Source: Erythrobacteraceae bacterium (GTDB lineage: Bacteria > Pseudomonadota > Alphaproteobacteria > Sphingomonadales > Sphingomonadaceae). Taken from it: a stretch of DNA of 64,000 bases. A program made the translations under genes and the position numbers. Under the pieces are notes generated by a model. The model had not been told where the DNA came from, made no database searches, and worked only from the letters and a program-made list of their open reading frames with translations. This document shows, piece by piece, positions 1 to 16,542 of this stretch. Each line of letters opens with the position of its first letter. Within the stretch, counting starts at the first letter, position 1. The DNA lies in contig JAHEAX010000005.1 of assembly GCA_024642525.1 (NCBI GenBank), positions 62,001 through 126,000 of the forward strand. Reading direction: 5' to 3'.

Positions 1-69
1 CACGACGCCGCTCTCTGCAAAGGTCGAGCTTAGGGCTGCAACCGCGTCGGCTTTTTGCGAACGATCCAT
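1..69 (-). CDS. rplJ: 50S ribosomal protein L10 (N-terminal fragment, cut by window start)
   Basis: The complement of the first 69 bases encodes 23 residues beginning MDRSQKADAVAALSSTFAES, the characteristic N-terminus of alphaproteobacterial ribosomal protein L10, the stalk base protein that anchors L7/L12 on the large subunit. An AAGGAG ribosome binding site lies about seven bases before the ATG at 69, which fixes the start. Only the extreme N-terminus is in the window, so nothing can be said about the rest or about rplL, which normally follows. The gene points away from rpoB, so the usual collinear rplJL-rpoBC arrangement is broken here. Confidence 0.85.
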   Translation of the reverse strand, partial: MDRSQKADAVAALSSTFAESGVV

Positions 70-375
70 GCCTTACTCCTTCAAATTGGCCGCCCAGATT
101 TTCGCCGATATGGCGACAGCCCAAGCGACCGGCTACGTTTGTCCATGCCGATAGATCGACACGGGCGAGTCCGTTGAGGGGGAAGGAGGTGTGCCAGACC
201 CGATATTGGAGTGGCACGATTGCGAGCACATGGTGGTACCGCGAAAATTCTCTGTCCCCGTCTAGGCTGGAAATTAAGAAGGCCAGATTGCCTTCACCAA
301 CTGTCTCGGACGGATGACCACTGGACCCGTCGGCCCAGCGATCGGGAGCGCCTCTGGTTCAGGCGCGCCCATAAG
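70..375 (-). promoter_or_regulatory. Intergenic region carrying the rplJ 5' leader
   Basis: This stretch separates the end of the membrane-protein gene (376) from the rplJ start (69). It must hold the rplJ promoter and leader. In other bacteria that leader often contains an L10(L12)4 binding structure that autoregulates the operon, and short complementary segments are visible in the last 120 bases before the start, but I could not fold a convincing L10-leader kink-turn by eye. No coding region with good codon use is seen on either strand: the plus-strand frame running through here continues antisense through the genes beyond and looks like a shadow. Confidence 0.35.
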
Positions 376-1083
376 TCAAGCAGAGATCGGCATCTTGCGC
401 GTTGCGATGACCCAGTTTCCGGCAATCAATGCGGCCGCCAGCCAACCGACCAGCAGCGAATCAAACAGCAGAATGGCCCATTTCAATGCCAGGCCGGGGC
501 CAAAGATGGCAGCTGCGCCAAGCGCATAATGGGGGATCATGAGCGGCAGCGCTACGGCGAGGGAAAAGAGGATGGCCCACGGCAATTGCGGCAACATTTC
601 GCGGATGGATCGCATCGGAGTGATCGCAATGCCAAGCGGCGATGCCATTATCCATCGCACCAGCAGCGGGATCAGAACCAGGCTGACACCTATGCTGGCC
701 AACTGGGCCGTGGCAGTGCGTGGCAGCACGAACAATTGCAGGGCAACCAGAATGGCGTTGAAGGCAAAGACCCATGCAAACAAGCGAATCGCCACAGGGT
801 CGATCGTGCGGGCAGCGGCAACATCGCGGCCGCCGGCAAGATAGCGTGTTACCCAATATCCGGGGAGGGCAAGGGCCAGGGTCTTGATGAAACCCAGAGC
901 CATGCGGAGCGGGTCGTTTTCAAGTGCCTGTGCGGCAGCCGGGCTATCATACATGCCGATCTGCATTTCAGCGATGTGCTGGGCGAATTCGGCAAGGACA
1001 GGGACAAGAAAGAGAAGGGGGCAGGCCAGAATGAAAGCCCAGCTTTCACGATAGGAATATTTCAGCCCGCCCCAGAATGTCAT
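376..1083 (-). CDS. Multi-pass membrane protein of unknown function
   Basis: This 235-residue protein has about six hydrophobic segments (around residues 15-35, 60-80, 100-120, 125-145, 165-190 and 200-225) and no recognisable catalytic motif. It starts with MTFWGGLKYSYRESW, and its ATG overlaps the stop of the upstream XRE regulator by four bases (ATGA), so the two are translationally coupled. It is the last gene of a minus-strand cassette: small peptide, DUF2975 protein, XRE regulator, this protein. I do not recognise a family. The context suggests a membrane partner whose expression is set by the small regulator, but no function can be assigned. Confidence 0.8.
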   Translation of the reverse strand: MTFWGGLKYSYRESWAFILACPLLFLVPVLAEFAQHIAEMQIGMYDSPAAAQALENDPLRMALGFIKTLALALPGYWVTRYLAGGRDVAAARTIDPVAIRLFAWVFAFNAILVALQLFVLPRTATAQLASIGVSLVLIPLLVRWIMASPLGIAITPMRSIREMLPQLPWAILFSLAVALPLMIPHYALGAAAIFGPGLALKWAILLFDSLLVGWLAAALIAGNWVIATRKMPISA

Positions 1084-1304
1084 GCATCTTCCCCTTGGTT
1101 TCCAGTGGTATATCCCAAAAGGTCACCTGGTTGGCAATCTAGTTCGCGGCAGATCGCCTCGAGGGTGGAAAACCGCATTGCCTTGGCCTTGCCGGTCTTC
1201 AGGATGGACAGGTTTGCCAGCGTCAGGCCGACACGTTCGGCAAGCTCTGTCAGGGTCATGCGGCGTTCGTGGAGCAGGTCGTCCAGTTTTACAATGATGG
1301 TCAT
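1080..1304 (-). CDS. Small XRE/Cro-type helix-turn-helix regulator
   Basis: A 74-residue single-domain DNA-binding protein. A helix-turn-helix is visible at about residues 17-45 (TLTELAERVGLTLANLSILK), followed by the helix typical of the YozG-like group (FSTLEAICRELDCQPGDLL). Such 70-80 residue regulators are commonly encoded next to DUF2975 membrane proteins. The start codon overlaps the DUF2975 stop (TGATG) and its own stop overlaps the next start (ATGA), so the three genes form one tight operon. Palindromic AT-rich sequences at 2022-2088, upstream of the first gene of the cassette, are candidate binding sites, suggesting autoregulation (inference). Confidence 0.88.
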   Translation of the reverse strand: MTIIVKLDDLLHERRMTLTELAERVGLTLANLSILKTGKAKAMRFSTLEAICRELDCQPGDLLGYTTGNQGEDA

Positions 1305-1831
1305 CAGACGGTCCCTTCCAGTTCTTCGCGCATTTCGGTGCCCTTGCGGAAAACCCGTGCGAGGATGAAAAGTGTCAGGAACAGAACGATCCCGCCGCCG
1401 CCGACATCGGTTGAAACGCGGGTTTCGGCGCCTTCGGTGACCGAAGCAAGCCAGACGGCCATGGCCCCAAGCGGAATGGCGGCGAGATAGATGGCAAGCG
1501 TAAGCCAGCCCATCGCGCTCAGCCGGTCGGCGTTTTCAGGCACGAACGGATCGCCGATTGCCACGGTGTCGATGATGCGTTTCATGTGGCGCAGGAACAG
1601 CCAGCTCAGGGACAGGATAACGCCTGCCATCAGCAGCAGGCCGATGATCGCCCAGAGCGCGGCATCAGGCGCGCCGTCTGAAGCCAGTTCGGCCAGAACT
1701 TCGGCGTGGTAAATGCCAAGCAAAGGAAGCGCGATGACAATTGCGCCCAGGCCGATGACGATAACCGCCATCGCAAATACGATGAAGAACCGCGCGAAGC
1801 TGAGCAGCGGATCGTTGAAAATGCGGGTCAT
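1304..1831 (-). CDS. DUF2975 domain-containing membrane protein
   Basis: This 175-residue protein has four transmembrane stretches, at roughly residues 12-38, 57-80, 108-132 and 147-163, in the layout of DUF2975 proteins. The family has no established biochemical role, but its members are very often paired with a small YozG-like XRE regulator, exactly as here. It lies directly upstream of that regulator with a one-base TGATG overlap, and about 47 bases downstream of a 40-residue small-protein gene. Translation begins MTRIFNDPLLSF at 1831, behind a purine-rich site. The family call rests on topology plus neighbourhood rather than on a unique motif. Confidence 0.75.
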   Translation of the reverse strand: MTRIFNDPLLSFARFFIVFAMAVIVIGLGAIVIALPLLGIYHAEVLAELASDGAPDAALWAIIGLLLMAGVILSLSWLFLRHMKRIIDTVAIGDPFVPENADRLSAMGWLTLAIYLAAIPLGAMAVWLASVTEGAETRVSTDVGGGGIVLFLTLFILARVFRKGTEMREELEGTV

Positions 1832-1878
1832 GGTAAATTCCTTTTCAGACGAGAAGGGTCACAACATCAGGTCGCGGA

Positions 1879-2001
1879 TCAGGCGATCTCGTAAGCTGGG
1901 GCGGGCGCGTCAACCGGCACTGAAACGGCCGGTGTCAGCAAGGCGGCAGTCACCAGCATGGCGATCACCAGGGCGAAGCTATTTCCGAAGGTCTTGGTCA
2001 T
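1879..2001 (-). CDS. Small secreted or membrane peptide, 40 aa
   Basis: A short open reading frame of 40 codons, beginning MTKTFGNSFALVIAMLVTAA. A GGAG site eight bases before the ATG supports translation. The product is one hydrophobic helix (about residues 8-25) followed by a short Pro/Ala/Val-rich tail ending EIA, resembling a signal peptide or single-span membrane peptide. Small proteins with this look are frequent in sphingomonad genomes ahead of membrane-protein genes; none has a known role to my knowledge. It is the first gene of the minus-strand cassette with the DUF2975 protein and the XRE regulator, and would be transcribed from the AT-rich palindromic region just upstream. Confidence 0.62.
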   Translation of the reverse strand: MTKTFGNSFALVIAMLVTAALLTPAVSVPVDAPAPAYEIA

Positions 2002-2021
2002 TTGTCGTTCTCCAATAATCT

Positions 2022-2088
2022 CAATATCGATATTCAATATGGCCGATTCGGCTTATTGTCAATCGATAATATTGAAAAACGATATTGG
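2022..2088. promoter_or_regulatory. AT-rich palindrome cluster, candidate operator of the XRE cassette
   Basis: The region contains a perfect 12-base palindrome AATATCGATATT at 2023-2034, the inverted repeat TCAAT-N7-ATTGA at 2059-2075, and further CAATAT/ATATTG half sites at 2035-2040 and 2082-2087. It sits immediately upstream of the 40-aa gene that opens the minus-strand cassette, in otherwise GC-rich DNA. The arrangement fits several dimer sites for the small XRE regulator encoded in the same cassette; that link is inference. Confidence 0.5.
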
Positions 2089-2173
2089 CTTTACTGTTTC
2101 GCGATGTTTGAAGCGCGTGCGTTGCGTGTTTTGCTGCCTGCTCCGGCTGTGTCTTTTCCTCTCGCGCCAGCGT

Positions 2174-2202
2174 TTGACACAGGGCGGCTGCGCTCCTATA
2201 TG
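2174..2202 (+). promoter_or_regulatory. Consensus sigma-70 promoter of rpoBC
   Basis: TTGACA at 2174-2179, a 17-base spacer, and TATATG at 2197-2202. This is the best housekeeping promoter match in the window. It points at rpoB, with transcription expected to start near 2209 and a leader of about 250 nt. The rest of the 2091-2459 gap holds no supported gene. Confidence 0.72.
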
Positions 2203-2325
2203 GGGCGCCTGCCGATTGCTTCGAGCAAGACGGGTCCTTGCGCGGGGACCTTTCACGAAAGGAAGCATCGGTATCCATGATCGCGACGCAAACGCCTGCA
2301 GCAGCTCTTCATCCACACCGGATGG

Positions 2326-2350
2326 AGTCGCCCTTCGCTGCGGCTTTTTT
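2326..2350 (+). terminator. Terminator-like hairpin inside the rpoB leader
   Basis: The stem AGTCGC (2326-2331) pairs with GCGGCT (2340-2345) around an 8-base loop and is followed directly by TTTTT (2346-2350). It lies about 140 nt downstream of the predicted start point from the promoter at 2174 and 110 nt before the rpoB ATG. A smaller hairpin (CCTTT/AAAGG, 2249-2262) precedes it. It could act as an attenuator of rpoBC or as the end of a separate small RNA. Confidence 0.55.
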
Positions 2351-2459
2351 GCGTTCCGGCCCACCGGCGTCGATCAGGGCACGAACCAGCGTGTGGTATG
2401 AATTTTCCGCCGGTTGCCATTCATGGTGCCGGCCAATCTGAAAGAGGCACCAAACCTCC

Positions 2460-6665
<4,206 letters not shown>

Positions 6666-6740
6666 AGGGCAGGGCGGCGCCACGGCGTCGCCCACCCCCA
6701 ACCTTCCACCTGATGATTTCGCCCCACAAGGGATGACAAA

Positions 6741-11135
<4,395 letters not shown>

Positions 11136-11161
11136 GCACGTCGGCATAAGCCAATTGAAAA

Positions 11162-11194
11162 CCCCGCCGGAGCAGCTGCTCCGGCGGGGTTTTT
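11162..11194. terminator. Strong bidirectional terminator after rpoC
   Basis: A perfect 14-bp inverted repeat (CCCCGCCGGAGCAG against CTGCTCCGGCGGGG, 11162-11189), followed on the plus strand by TTTTT and preceded by AAAA. It would stop transcripts of rpoC and of the convergent serine hydrolase gene. Confidence 0.93.
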
Positions 11195-11215
11195 CATGCC
11201 TGCTGCAAAGGCAGG

Positions 11216-12355
11216 TCAGGCGTAAGCGATTTTCTCCAGCGTATCGAATGCTGCCAGCGCGCCCGGATCGCCAAACGGGGAAATCTGGCTGACGAACACG
11301 CCGCCGATACCCGCCGCAGGGTCAATCCAGTAATAGGAGTTGAAGATACCGGCCCAGGCAAGGCTGCCAGCAGATCGCCCGCCTTCGATCCTTTCCGGAT
11401 TGATCAGGAAGCCGAGGCCCCAGCCGGTGTGTTGATCAGGGAATGTATCGAAGGGCGTCGCAAATTCGGGCATGGCCGTGGTCAACGCGCCTGCACGCAG
11501 CGGGGCAACCTGGTCGCGGCTCATTTCCGCAATGGTTTCTGCCTTCAGTAACCGGTTGCCGTCCAGTTGCCCGCCGCCAAGGATCATCTGCAGGAAGCGG
11601 GCATAATCTGGTGCAGTGGACACCAGCCCGCCGCCGCCGGAATGGAATTCGCCGCCGCCCAGAAACACGCCATGGGTCACAAAGCCGGTTTCTGCCTCTG
11701 CTGACCGGATGTGAACCTTGGCAGCGCCCGCAGGCAGGGCATCGTGGAAGCCTGTGTCATGAAGGCCGAGTGGGCCAAAAACATGCTCCGCAAGATAGGT
11801 CTGCAGGTCTGATTCGGTCACGGCTTCAATCGCGAGGCCGACCCAGTCGGTCGCCACGCTATAGGCCCATTCATCGCCCGGATCGAACAGCAGCGGCATG
11901 GTAATGCTCGCCTTCGATCCGGCTGGCGGCATTCCTGCCCATTGGAAATATCGCAAAATGTCAGGCTGCACGAAGGAATAGCCAAGGCCCGAAGTATGAG
12001 TCAGCAAATGGCGCAAGGTGATGGGCCGTGCCGCCGGCCGCAGCATCGGCGAACCGTCTGCGTTCCACCCACTGATGACTTGCGGATTGGCCAGTTCTGG
12101 CAGCACATCGCCAATGGGGGCATCCAGTGAAAGCCTGCCCTGTTCCACCAGCTGCATCGCGCCCACAGACACCATCGCCTTGGTCATGGACGCGATCTGG
12201 CACAAGGTATCTTCCGCCATTCGTGCGCCGCTGGTGATGTCGGCATAGCCGGCGGCATGGCTGAAGCGGATGCCATCACGGTCGACAATGATGCCGATCC
12301 CTCCTGGAACATTGGCTTGATCAAGGGCGGCTTCGAATTGTGAAATTGTGTCCAT
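11216..12355 (-). CDS. Serine hydrolase, class C beta-lactamase / EstB esterase family
   Basis: A 379-residue cytosolic-looking hydrolase of the beta-lactamase-like superfamily. The S-x-x-K nucleophile motif is SMTK at residues 56-59, and the Tyr motif is YSV at about 165-167 in a D-E-W-A-Y-S-V context like that of EstB-type esterases. Family members act as esterases, D-aminopeptidases or lactonases; the substrate here cannot be told. I chose the Met at 12355 (MDTISQFEAALDQ), because the 33 residues encoded upstream in the same frame are Arg/Ala-rich, lack a good start signal and run toward the divergent gltX promoter region. No signal peptide is seen from this start. It converges on rpoC. 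Confidence 0.85.
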   Translation of the reverse strand: MDTISQFEAALDQANVPGGIGIIVDRDGIRFSHAAGYADITSGARMAEDTLCQIASMTKAMVSVGAMQLVEQGRLSLDAPIGDVLPELANPQVISGWNADGSPMLRPAARPITLRHLLTHTSGLGYSFVQPDILRYFQWAGMPPAGSKASITMPLLFDPGDEWAYSVATDWVGLAIEAVTESDLQTYLAEHVFGPLGLHDTGFHDALPAGAAKVHIRSAEAETGFVTHGVFLGGGEFHSGGGGLVSTAPDYARFLQMILGGGQLDGNRLLKAETIAEMSRDQVAPLRAGALTTAMPEFATPFDTFPDQHTGWGLGFLINPERIEGGRSAGSLAWAGIFNSYYWIDPAAGIGGVFVSQISPFGDPGALAAFDTLEKIAYA

Positions 12356-12447
12356 GGCGTGGATGCTAGCGTGCGTGGGCGGCGCTGCAAGGCAATTCCC
12401 GCGCCGATTTGCTTGTCGAGACGCGGCGCGCAGGCTAACCGCCGCGC

Positions 12448-13779
12448 ATGACAATCATCACCCGTTTCGCCCCGTCCCCCACGGGCAATCTTCATGTCGG
12501 CAATATCCGCACCGCGCTTCATAACTGGTTTCTGGCGCGCAAATCCGGCGGCAAGTTCATGCTGCGGATCGACGATACCGATGCAGAGCGCAGCCGCGAG
12601 GAATACGTCACTGCCATCCGGCAGGACCTTGCCTGGCTTGCGCTGGATGTGGACGGGGAAGAACGCCAGTCAAAGCGGCTGGGTCATTACGAAACCGCAT
12701 TTCAGAAACTGAAAGCCGATGGCCGCGTCTACCGCTGCTATGAAACGGCGCAGGAACTGGACCTGAAGCGCAAGGTGCAGCTGGGTCGCGGCCTGCCGCC
12801 CATTTATGACCGCTTCGCCCTGCAACTGACCGAAGCCGACCACATCGCCAAGGCAGCAGACGGCGTATCGCCGCACTGGCGCTTCAAGCTGGACCATGAA
12901 ACGCCGATCACTTGGGAAGATGGTGTGCGCGGGGCGCAGAAATTCGATCCGGCGCAATTGTCAGACCCTGTCATCCGCCGTGCCGACGGGTCGTGGCTGT
13001 ATATGCTGCCCAGCGCGGTGGATGATGTGGAAATGGGCATCACGGACGTTCTTCGGGGCGAGGACCATGTGTCCAATACCGCAGTGCAGGTGCAGATGTT
13101 TGAAGCCATGGGCGCCGCGCCGCCGCGTTTCGCCCATGAGGCGCTGCTGATGGGCAAGGAAGGCAAATTGTCCAAGCGGCTTGGATCATTGGGCTGCGAA
13201 AGTTTCAAGGCGCGCGGTATCGAACCCGAAGCCATCGTTGCCCTGCTGGCACGGCTTGGAACATCGCAGCCGGTTGAACCCATTGCTGACCGGCAGGCGC
13301 TGATCGAAACTTTCGACCTTGGCACCTTTGGCCGCGCACCTGCGAAATTCGATGATGCCGACCTTGACCGGATAAATACCGCCATTGTCCACCAAATGGA
13401 TTACGCACCGGTGGCAGACCGGCTGCCCGAAGGCATGGACGAAGCGGCGTGGCACGCCATCCGGCCCAATCTCCAAACGGTTGCAGGCGCGCAGGATTAC
13501 TGGCGGATTGTCATTGGCCCCATCGACCTGCCCGAATTTTCCGACGATGACCGTGTCTTTCTTGCCGAAGCGGCAAAGACGCTGAACTTTGCCAGCGACG
13601 ACCCGTGGCACGCGCTGACAGGGGCATTGAAGGATAGCACTGGCCGCGGCGGCAAATCATTGTTCCTGCCCCTGCGCCAGGCGCTGACAGGACAGAATTC
13701 CGGCCCGGACATGGGTGAATTGCTACCCGTTCTGGGCGAGGAAACGGCGCGGCGGCGTCTGGAGCGTGCCGCAGGTTAA
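12448..13779 (+). CDS. gltX: Glutamate-tRNA ligase
   Basis: Glutamyl-tRNA synthetase, which charges tRNA-Glu (and in many alphaproteobacteria also tRNA-Gln for GatCAB). The class I signatures are present: PSPTGNLHVGN at residues 10-19 (the HIGH site) and KLSKR at 240-244 (the KMSKS site). At 443 residues it is shorter than the 460-490 of the common form, with a compact C-terminal anticodon-binding region. This suggests it is the shorter of the two GluRS copies that alphaproteobacteria often carry, although the second copy is not in the window. The start at 12448 is divergent from the serine hydrolase. Confidence 0.93.
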   Translation: MTIITRFAPSPTGNLHVGNIRTALHNWFLARKSGGKFMLRIDDTDAERSREEYVTAIRQDLAWLALDVDGEERQSKRLGHYETAFQKLKADGRVYRCYETAQELDLKRKVQLGRGLPPIYDRFALQLTEADHIAKAADGVSPHWRFKLDHETPITWEDGVRGAQKFDPAQLSDPVIRRADGSWLYMLPSAVDDVEMGITDVLRGEDHVSNTAVQVQMFEAMGAAPPRFAHEALLMGKEGKLSKRLGSLGCESFKARGIEPEAIVALLARLGTSQPVEPIADRQALIETFDLGTFGRAPAKFDDADLDRINTAIVHQMDYAPVADRLPEGMDEAAWHAIRPNLQTVAGAQDYWRIVIGPIDLPEFSDDDRVFLAEAAKTLNFASDDPWHALTGALKDSTGRGGKSLFLPLRQALTGQNSGPDMGELLPVLGEETARRRLERAAG

Positions 13780-13849
13780 CGTAAGCATTGAATCTTGCAG
13801 GCTTGGGAAACCGAAGGACATCAATATCAAATTGGGGGGTAGGCGGCTG

Positions 13850-14242
13850 CTAGAAATAGGTGTCCGTGCTCAAACGTTGCGAGATCCACCATATGTTCCC
13901 CGCAGGATCGCGGACGCCGCCTTGCCGGTCACCATAGGACATGTCACCGACATCCATGATTTTAGCAGCGCCTGCATCCAATGCTTTTTGCATCGATGCG
14001 TCGGCGTCCTCGACGTAAAGATAGAACGATCCCGAAGTTGGTGGAAATTGCTCGGAAGCTTCGCTCAACATGATCATCGATGTGTCGAAACGTAGCTGGG
14101 AATTGGCGATGCGGCCGTTCGGGTCCACGGTTCTGCCAATTTCCATCGCGCCGAAAGCTGTCTCGAGGAACTGGATATAATTCGCGCAGCCAGTGACAAA
14201 GATATACGGCGTGACAACCGCAAAGCCTTCCGGAACGTGCAT
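13850..14242 (-). CDS. VOC family (glyoxalase / PhnB-like) protein
   Basis: A 130-residue single-domain vicinal-oxygen-chelate protein. It shows the beta-alpha-beta-beta-beta pattern of the family, with VTPYIFVTGCANYIQFLETA at the start and the closing block GGVRDPAGNIWWISQR, which matches the D-P-x-G-N-x-W-x-I signature of PhnB/YdcN-like members. Such proteins are often annotated as glyoxalase or bleomycin-resistance proteins, but their substrates vary, so no reaction is assigned. The ATG at 14242 is preceded by AAAGGGAG seven bases upstream. It lies 100 bases downstream of pyk on the same strand and may be cotranscribed with it. Confidence 0.82.
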   Translation of the reverse strand: MHVPEGFAVVTPYIFVTGCANYIQFLETAFGAMEIGRTVDPNGRIANSQLRFDTSMIMLSEASEQFPPTSGSFYLYVEDADASMQKALDAGAAKIMDVGDMSYGDRQGGVRDPAGNIWWISQRLSTDTYF

Positions 14243-14342
14243 ATTGCCTCTCCCTTTCAGGGATAATGCGCGTGAGGCTATTCAGGATCAAGTCGGCCGG
14301 CAATGATGCGCAGCGCAGTGGCCTTAGCGAACATCGCCGCTT

Positions 14343-15812
14343 TTACGGCTGGTGCTTCTCCAGCTCGTCACCCGCCAGCGTCACGACGTGCAGCAAATTG
14401 GTGGAGCCAGGCGTTCCGAACGGCACACCTGCAAGGGCAATCAGCTTGCTGCCCGCCTTGCCGATGCCCTGGCGCAGCGCCATGCGCTTGCCCTTGGCGA
14501 TCATTTCTTCGAAACTGCCGATGTCTTTCGTGGTCACGGCGTGCGCCCCCCAAAGCAGGGCAACGCGGCGCGCCGTGCGCACGGACGGGGTCAGCACCAG
14601 CATCGGCACAGAAGGCCGTTCACGGGCCACGCGACGCGCGGTGGAGCCGGAGCCGGTAAAAACGGTAATCGCGGCAATCGGCACCGTATCGGCAATGGTC
14701 ATGCAGGCATGGCTGAGCGCATCGGCGGTGGTGGCATCGGGCGGGGTTTCAAGGAAACGCACCCGTTCCAGATAGGCTTCGTCACGTTCCACCTGCGCGG
14801 CAATCCGGTCCATGATCGTCACGGCTTCTTCAGGCCATTCGCCCGCGGCGGTTTCGGCAGACAGCATGACTGCATCTGCGCCATCATAGACAGCATTGGC
14901 CACGTCGGACACTTCGGCGCGGGTCGGGGCGGGGCTTTCGATCATCGATTCCAGCATCTGCGTGGCAACGATAACCGGCTTGCCCAGCATGCGGGCCTTG
15001 TTGACGATTTTCTTCTGCAGCGGCGGCACTTCTTCGGGCAGCAGTTCCACGCCCAGATCGCCGCGGGCCACCATAACCCCGTCGCACAGTTCAAGGATTT
15101 CATCGAGGCGGCGCACTGCCATCGGCTTTTCGATCTTTGCGCAAAGCGCACCATATCCGCCCATCAGCTTGCGCGCTTCGGCAAGGTCTTCGGGCCGCTG
15201 GACAAATGACAGGCCAATCCAGTCCGCCCCGTTCTGCACGGCAAAGGCCAAGTCCCGCCGGTCCTTTTCAGTGAGGGCAGGGATGGGGATTTCCGCATCG
15301 GGCACGTTCACGCCCTTGCGGTCCGAGATGACGCCTCCCACCACTGCGGAGCACAGGATGCTGTCTGCATCTGCCTCGATGACTTTCAGCTGGATCTTGC
15401 CATCGTTGATGAGCAGGCGCTGGCCTTTTTCCAGCAAGCCGAACAGTTCAGGGTGCGGCAGTTCCACCCGCGTTTCATCGCCGGGTTCCGGGTTGCGATC
15501 GAGTGTGAAATGGCCCGAATGGCGAATGACTGCCTTGCCGTCCTTGAACTTGCCCACGCGCAGCTTTGGTCCCTGCAAATCGCAGAAGATGGCCACCGGA
15601 TGGTTGAATTCCTTTTCCATCGCGCGGATCGCACGGATGGTTTCGGCATGGCCTTCATGTTCGCCGTGGCTCATGTTCACACGAAACGCATCGACACCTG
15701 CCTTGAGCAGTTTGCGGAGCATTTCAGGGTCGCGACTGGCTGGCCCCACCGTTGCGAGGATTTTGACCTTGCGGCCACGAGGAGCGAGTTTGCGCTGATC
15801 AAGCTTTGCCAT
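14343..15812 (-). CDS. pyk: Pyruvate kinase
   Basis: A 489-residue pyruvate kinase, catalysing phosphoenolpyruvate plus ADP to pyruvate plus ATP. The N-terminal substrate loop KILATVGPASRDPEMLRKL and FRVNMSHGEHEGH are typical. The catalytic Lys and magnesium-binding block reads LCAKIEKPMAVRRLDEI near residue 220, and GDLGVELLPEEVP follows. The C-terminal domain contains the expected ITVFTGSGSTARRVARERPSV-like segment, split by no stop. The start at 15812 is 47 bases from the divergent DUF1244 gene, so the promoters lie back to back. The pyk / DUF1244 / DUF2312 order is common in alphaproteobacteria. Confidence 0.97.
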   Translation of the reverse strand: MAKLDQRKLAPRGRKVKILATVGPASRDPEMLRKLLKAGVDAFRVNMSHGEHEGHAETIRAIRAMEKEFNHPVAIFCDLQGPKLRVGKFKDGKAVIRHSGHFTLDRNPEPGDETRVELPHPELFGLLEKGQRLLINDGKIQLKVIEADADSILCSAVVGGVISDRKGVNVPDAEIPIPALTEKDRRDLAFAVQNGADWIGLSFVQRPEDLAEARKLMGGYGALCAKIEKPMAVRRLDEILELCDGVMVARGDLGVELLPEEVPPLQKKIVNKARMLGKPVIVATQMLESMIESPAPTRAEVSDVANAVYDGADAVMLSAETAAGEWPEEAVTIMDRIAAQVERDEAYLERVRFLETPPDATTADALSHACMTIADTVPIAAITVFTGSGSTARRVARERPSVPMLVLTPSVRTARRVALLWGAHAVTTKDIGSFEEMIAKGKRMALRQGIGKAGSKLIALAGVPFGTPGSTNLLHVVTLAGDELEKHQP

Positions 15813-15859
15813 ATGTTTTGCCTATGCCAGAGCCGCGTTACAGCACAAGGACGATGATA

Positions 15860-16171
15860 ATGGATACGAATGCAACCCTCACTCTGGACGACCTGCCAGA
15901 TGCCGTGGCTGCCGCCGCATTCCGCCGCCTGGTGCGCCATCTGCAGCACCGGCATGATGCGCAGAACATAGATTTGATGGGACTTTCCGGATTTTGCCGA
16001 AATTGCCTTGCCGACTGGATTGTTGATGCCGGGCTGGATGCCGACAAGGCAACCGCGCGGACACTTATCCACGGAATGCCGATGGATGAATGGAAGGTCC
16101 GTTACCAGCACGAAGCCACGCCCGAGCAGCTTGCCCTGATGCAGGAAAGCGTGGCCAGAAATGCGAAATAG
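15860..16171 (+). CDS. DUF1244 domain-containing protein
   Basis: A 103-residue protein with the DUF1244 core: AAFRRLVRHLQHR, then QNIDLMGLSGFCRNCLADW with its conserved Cys pair, and the terminal GMPMDEWKVRYQ block. The family is restricted largely to proteobacteria and has no assigned activity; the conserved C-R-N-C hints at metal or redox chemistry (inference). I placed the start at 15860 (MDTNATLTLDD) because AAGGA lies eight bases before it, whereas the Met at 15854 would be only two bases from that site. It is divergent from pyk and followed by gapR. Confidence 0.88.
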   Translation: MDTNATLTLDDLPDAVAAAAFRRLVRHLQHRHDAQNIDLMGLSGFCRNCLADWIVDAGLDADKATARTLIHGMPMDEWKVRYQHEATPEQLALMQESVARNAK

Positions 16172-16261
16172 CGAATAATTTTAAGCAGCCACCTTCACCG
16201 GCCCTGCGATGCTGGCTAGAGCACTGGCCAACCGATTCTCAATTTACCTGGAGTAATGACG

Positions 16262-16498
16262 ATGGCCGAAGCCACCGATGACCGCCTGCGCCTGCTGATC
16301 GAACGGATCGAGCGGCTGGAAGAAGAAAAGAAGGGCATCGCCGACGATATTCGCGATGTTTACGCGGAAGCCAAGGCAGTGGGTTATGATCCCAAGATCA
16401 TGCGCCAGGTGGTTCGCCTGCGGAAAATGAAGCCCGATGACCGCAGCGAGATGGAAACCATTCTCGACGTGTACAAATCGGCACTTGGCCTCGGCTGA
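16262..16498 (+). CDS. gapR: GapR-type nucleoid-associated protein (DUF2312)
   Basis: A 78-residue protein almost entirely made of the GapR/DUF2312 fold: a long N-terminal coiled coil ([20 protein letters not shown]), then [20 protein letters not shown] and LRKMKPDDR. In Caulobacter GapR is an essential DNA-clamping protein that binds overtwisted DNA ahead of polymerases and stimulates topoisomerases. GGAG at 16250-16253 is eight bases from the ATG at 16262 but only two from the ATG at 16256, so the downstream Met is the likelier start ([10 protein letters not shown]). It lies beside DUF1244 and pyk, a conserved alphaproteobacterial neighbourhood. Confidence 0.92.
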   Translation: MAEATDDRLRLLIERIERLEEEKKGIADDIRDVYAEAKAVGYDPKIMRQVVRLRKMKPDDRSEMETILDVYKSALGLG

Positions 16499-16542
16499 AG
16501 CGCAGCTACACTCCATCCTGTGCAACTTTAGGAGACTACACA

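Noticed and set aside
211-1368. A 385-codon plus-strand frame with a GGAGG-like sequence upstream
   Set aside because: It lies opposite two well-supported coupled minus-strand genes, has Arg/Ser/Gln-rich composition and no recognisable domain.
2267-2441. A leader peptide (MIATQTPAAALHPHR...) between the rpoB promoter and rpoB
   Set aside because: There is only a weak ribosome binding site, the frame reads through the terminator hairpin without regulatory codons, and it has no conserved features I can see.
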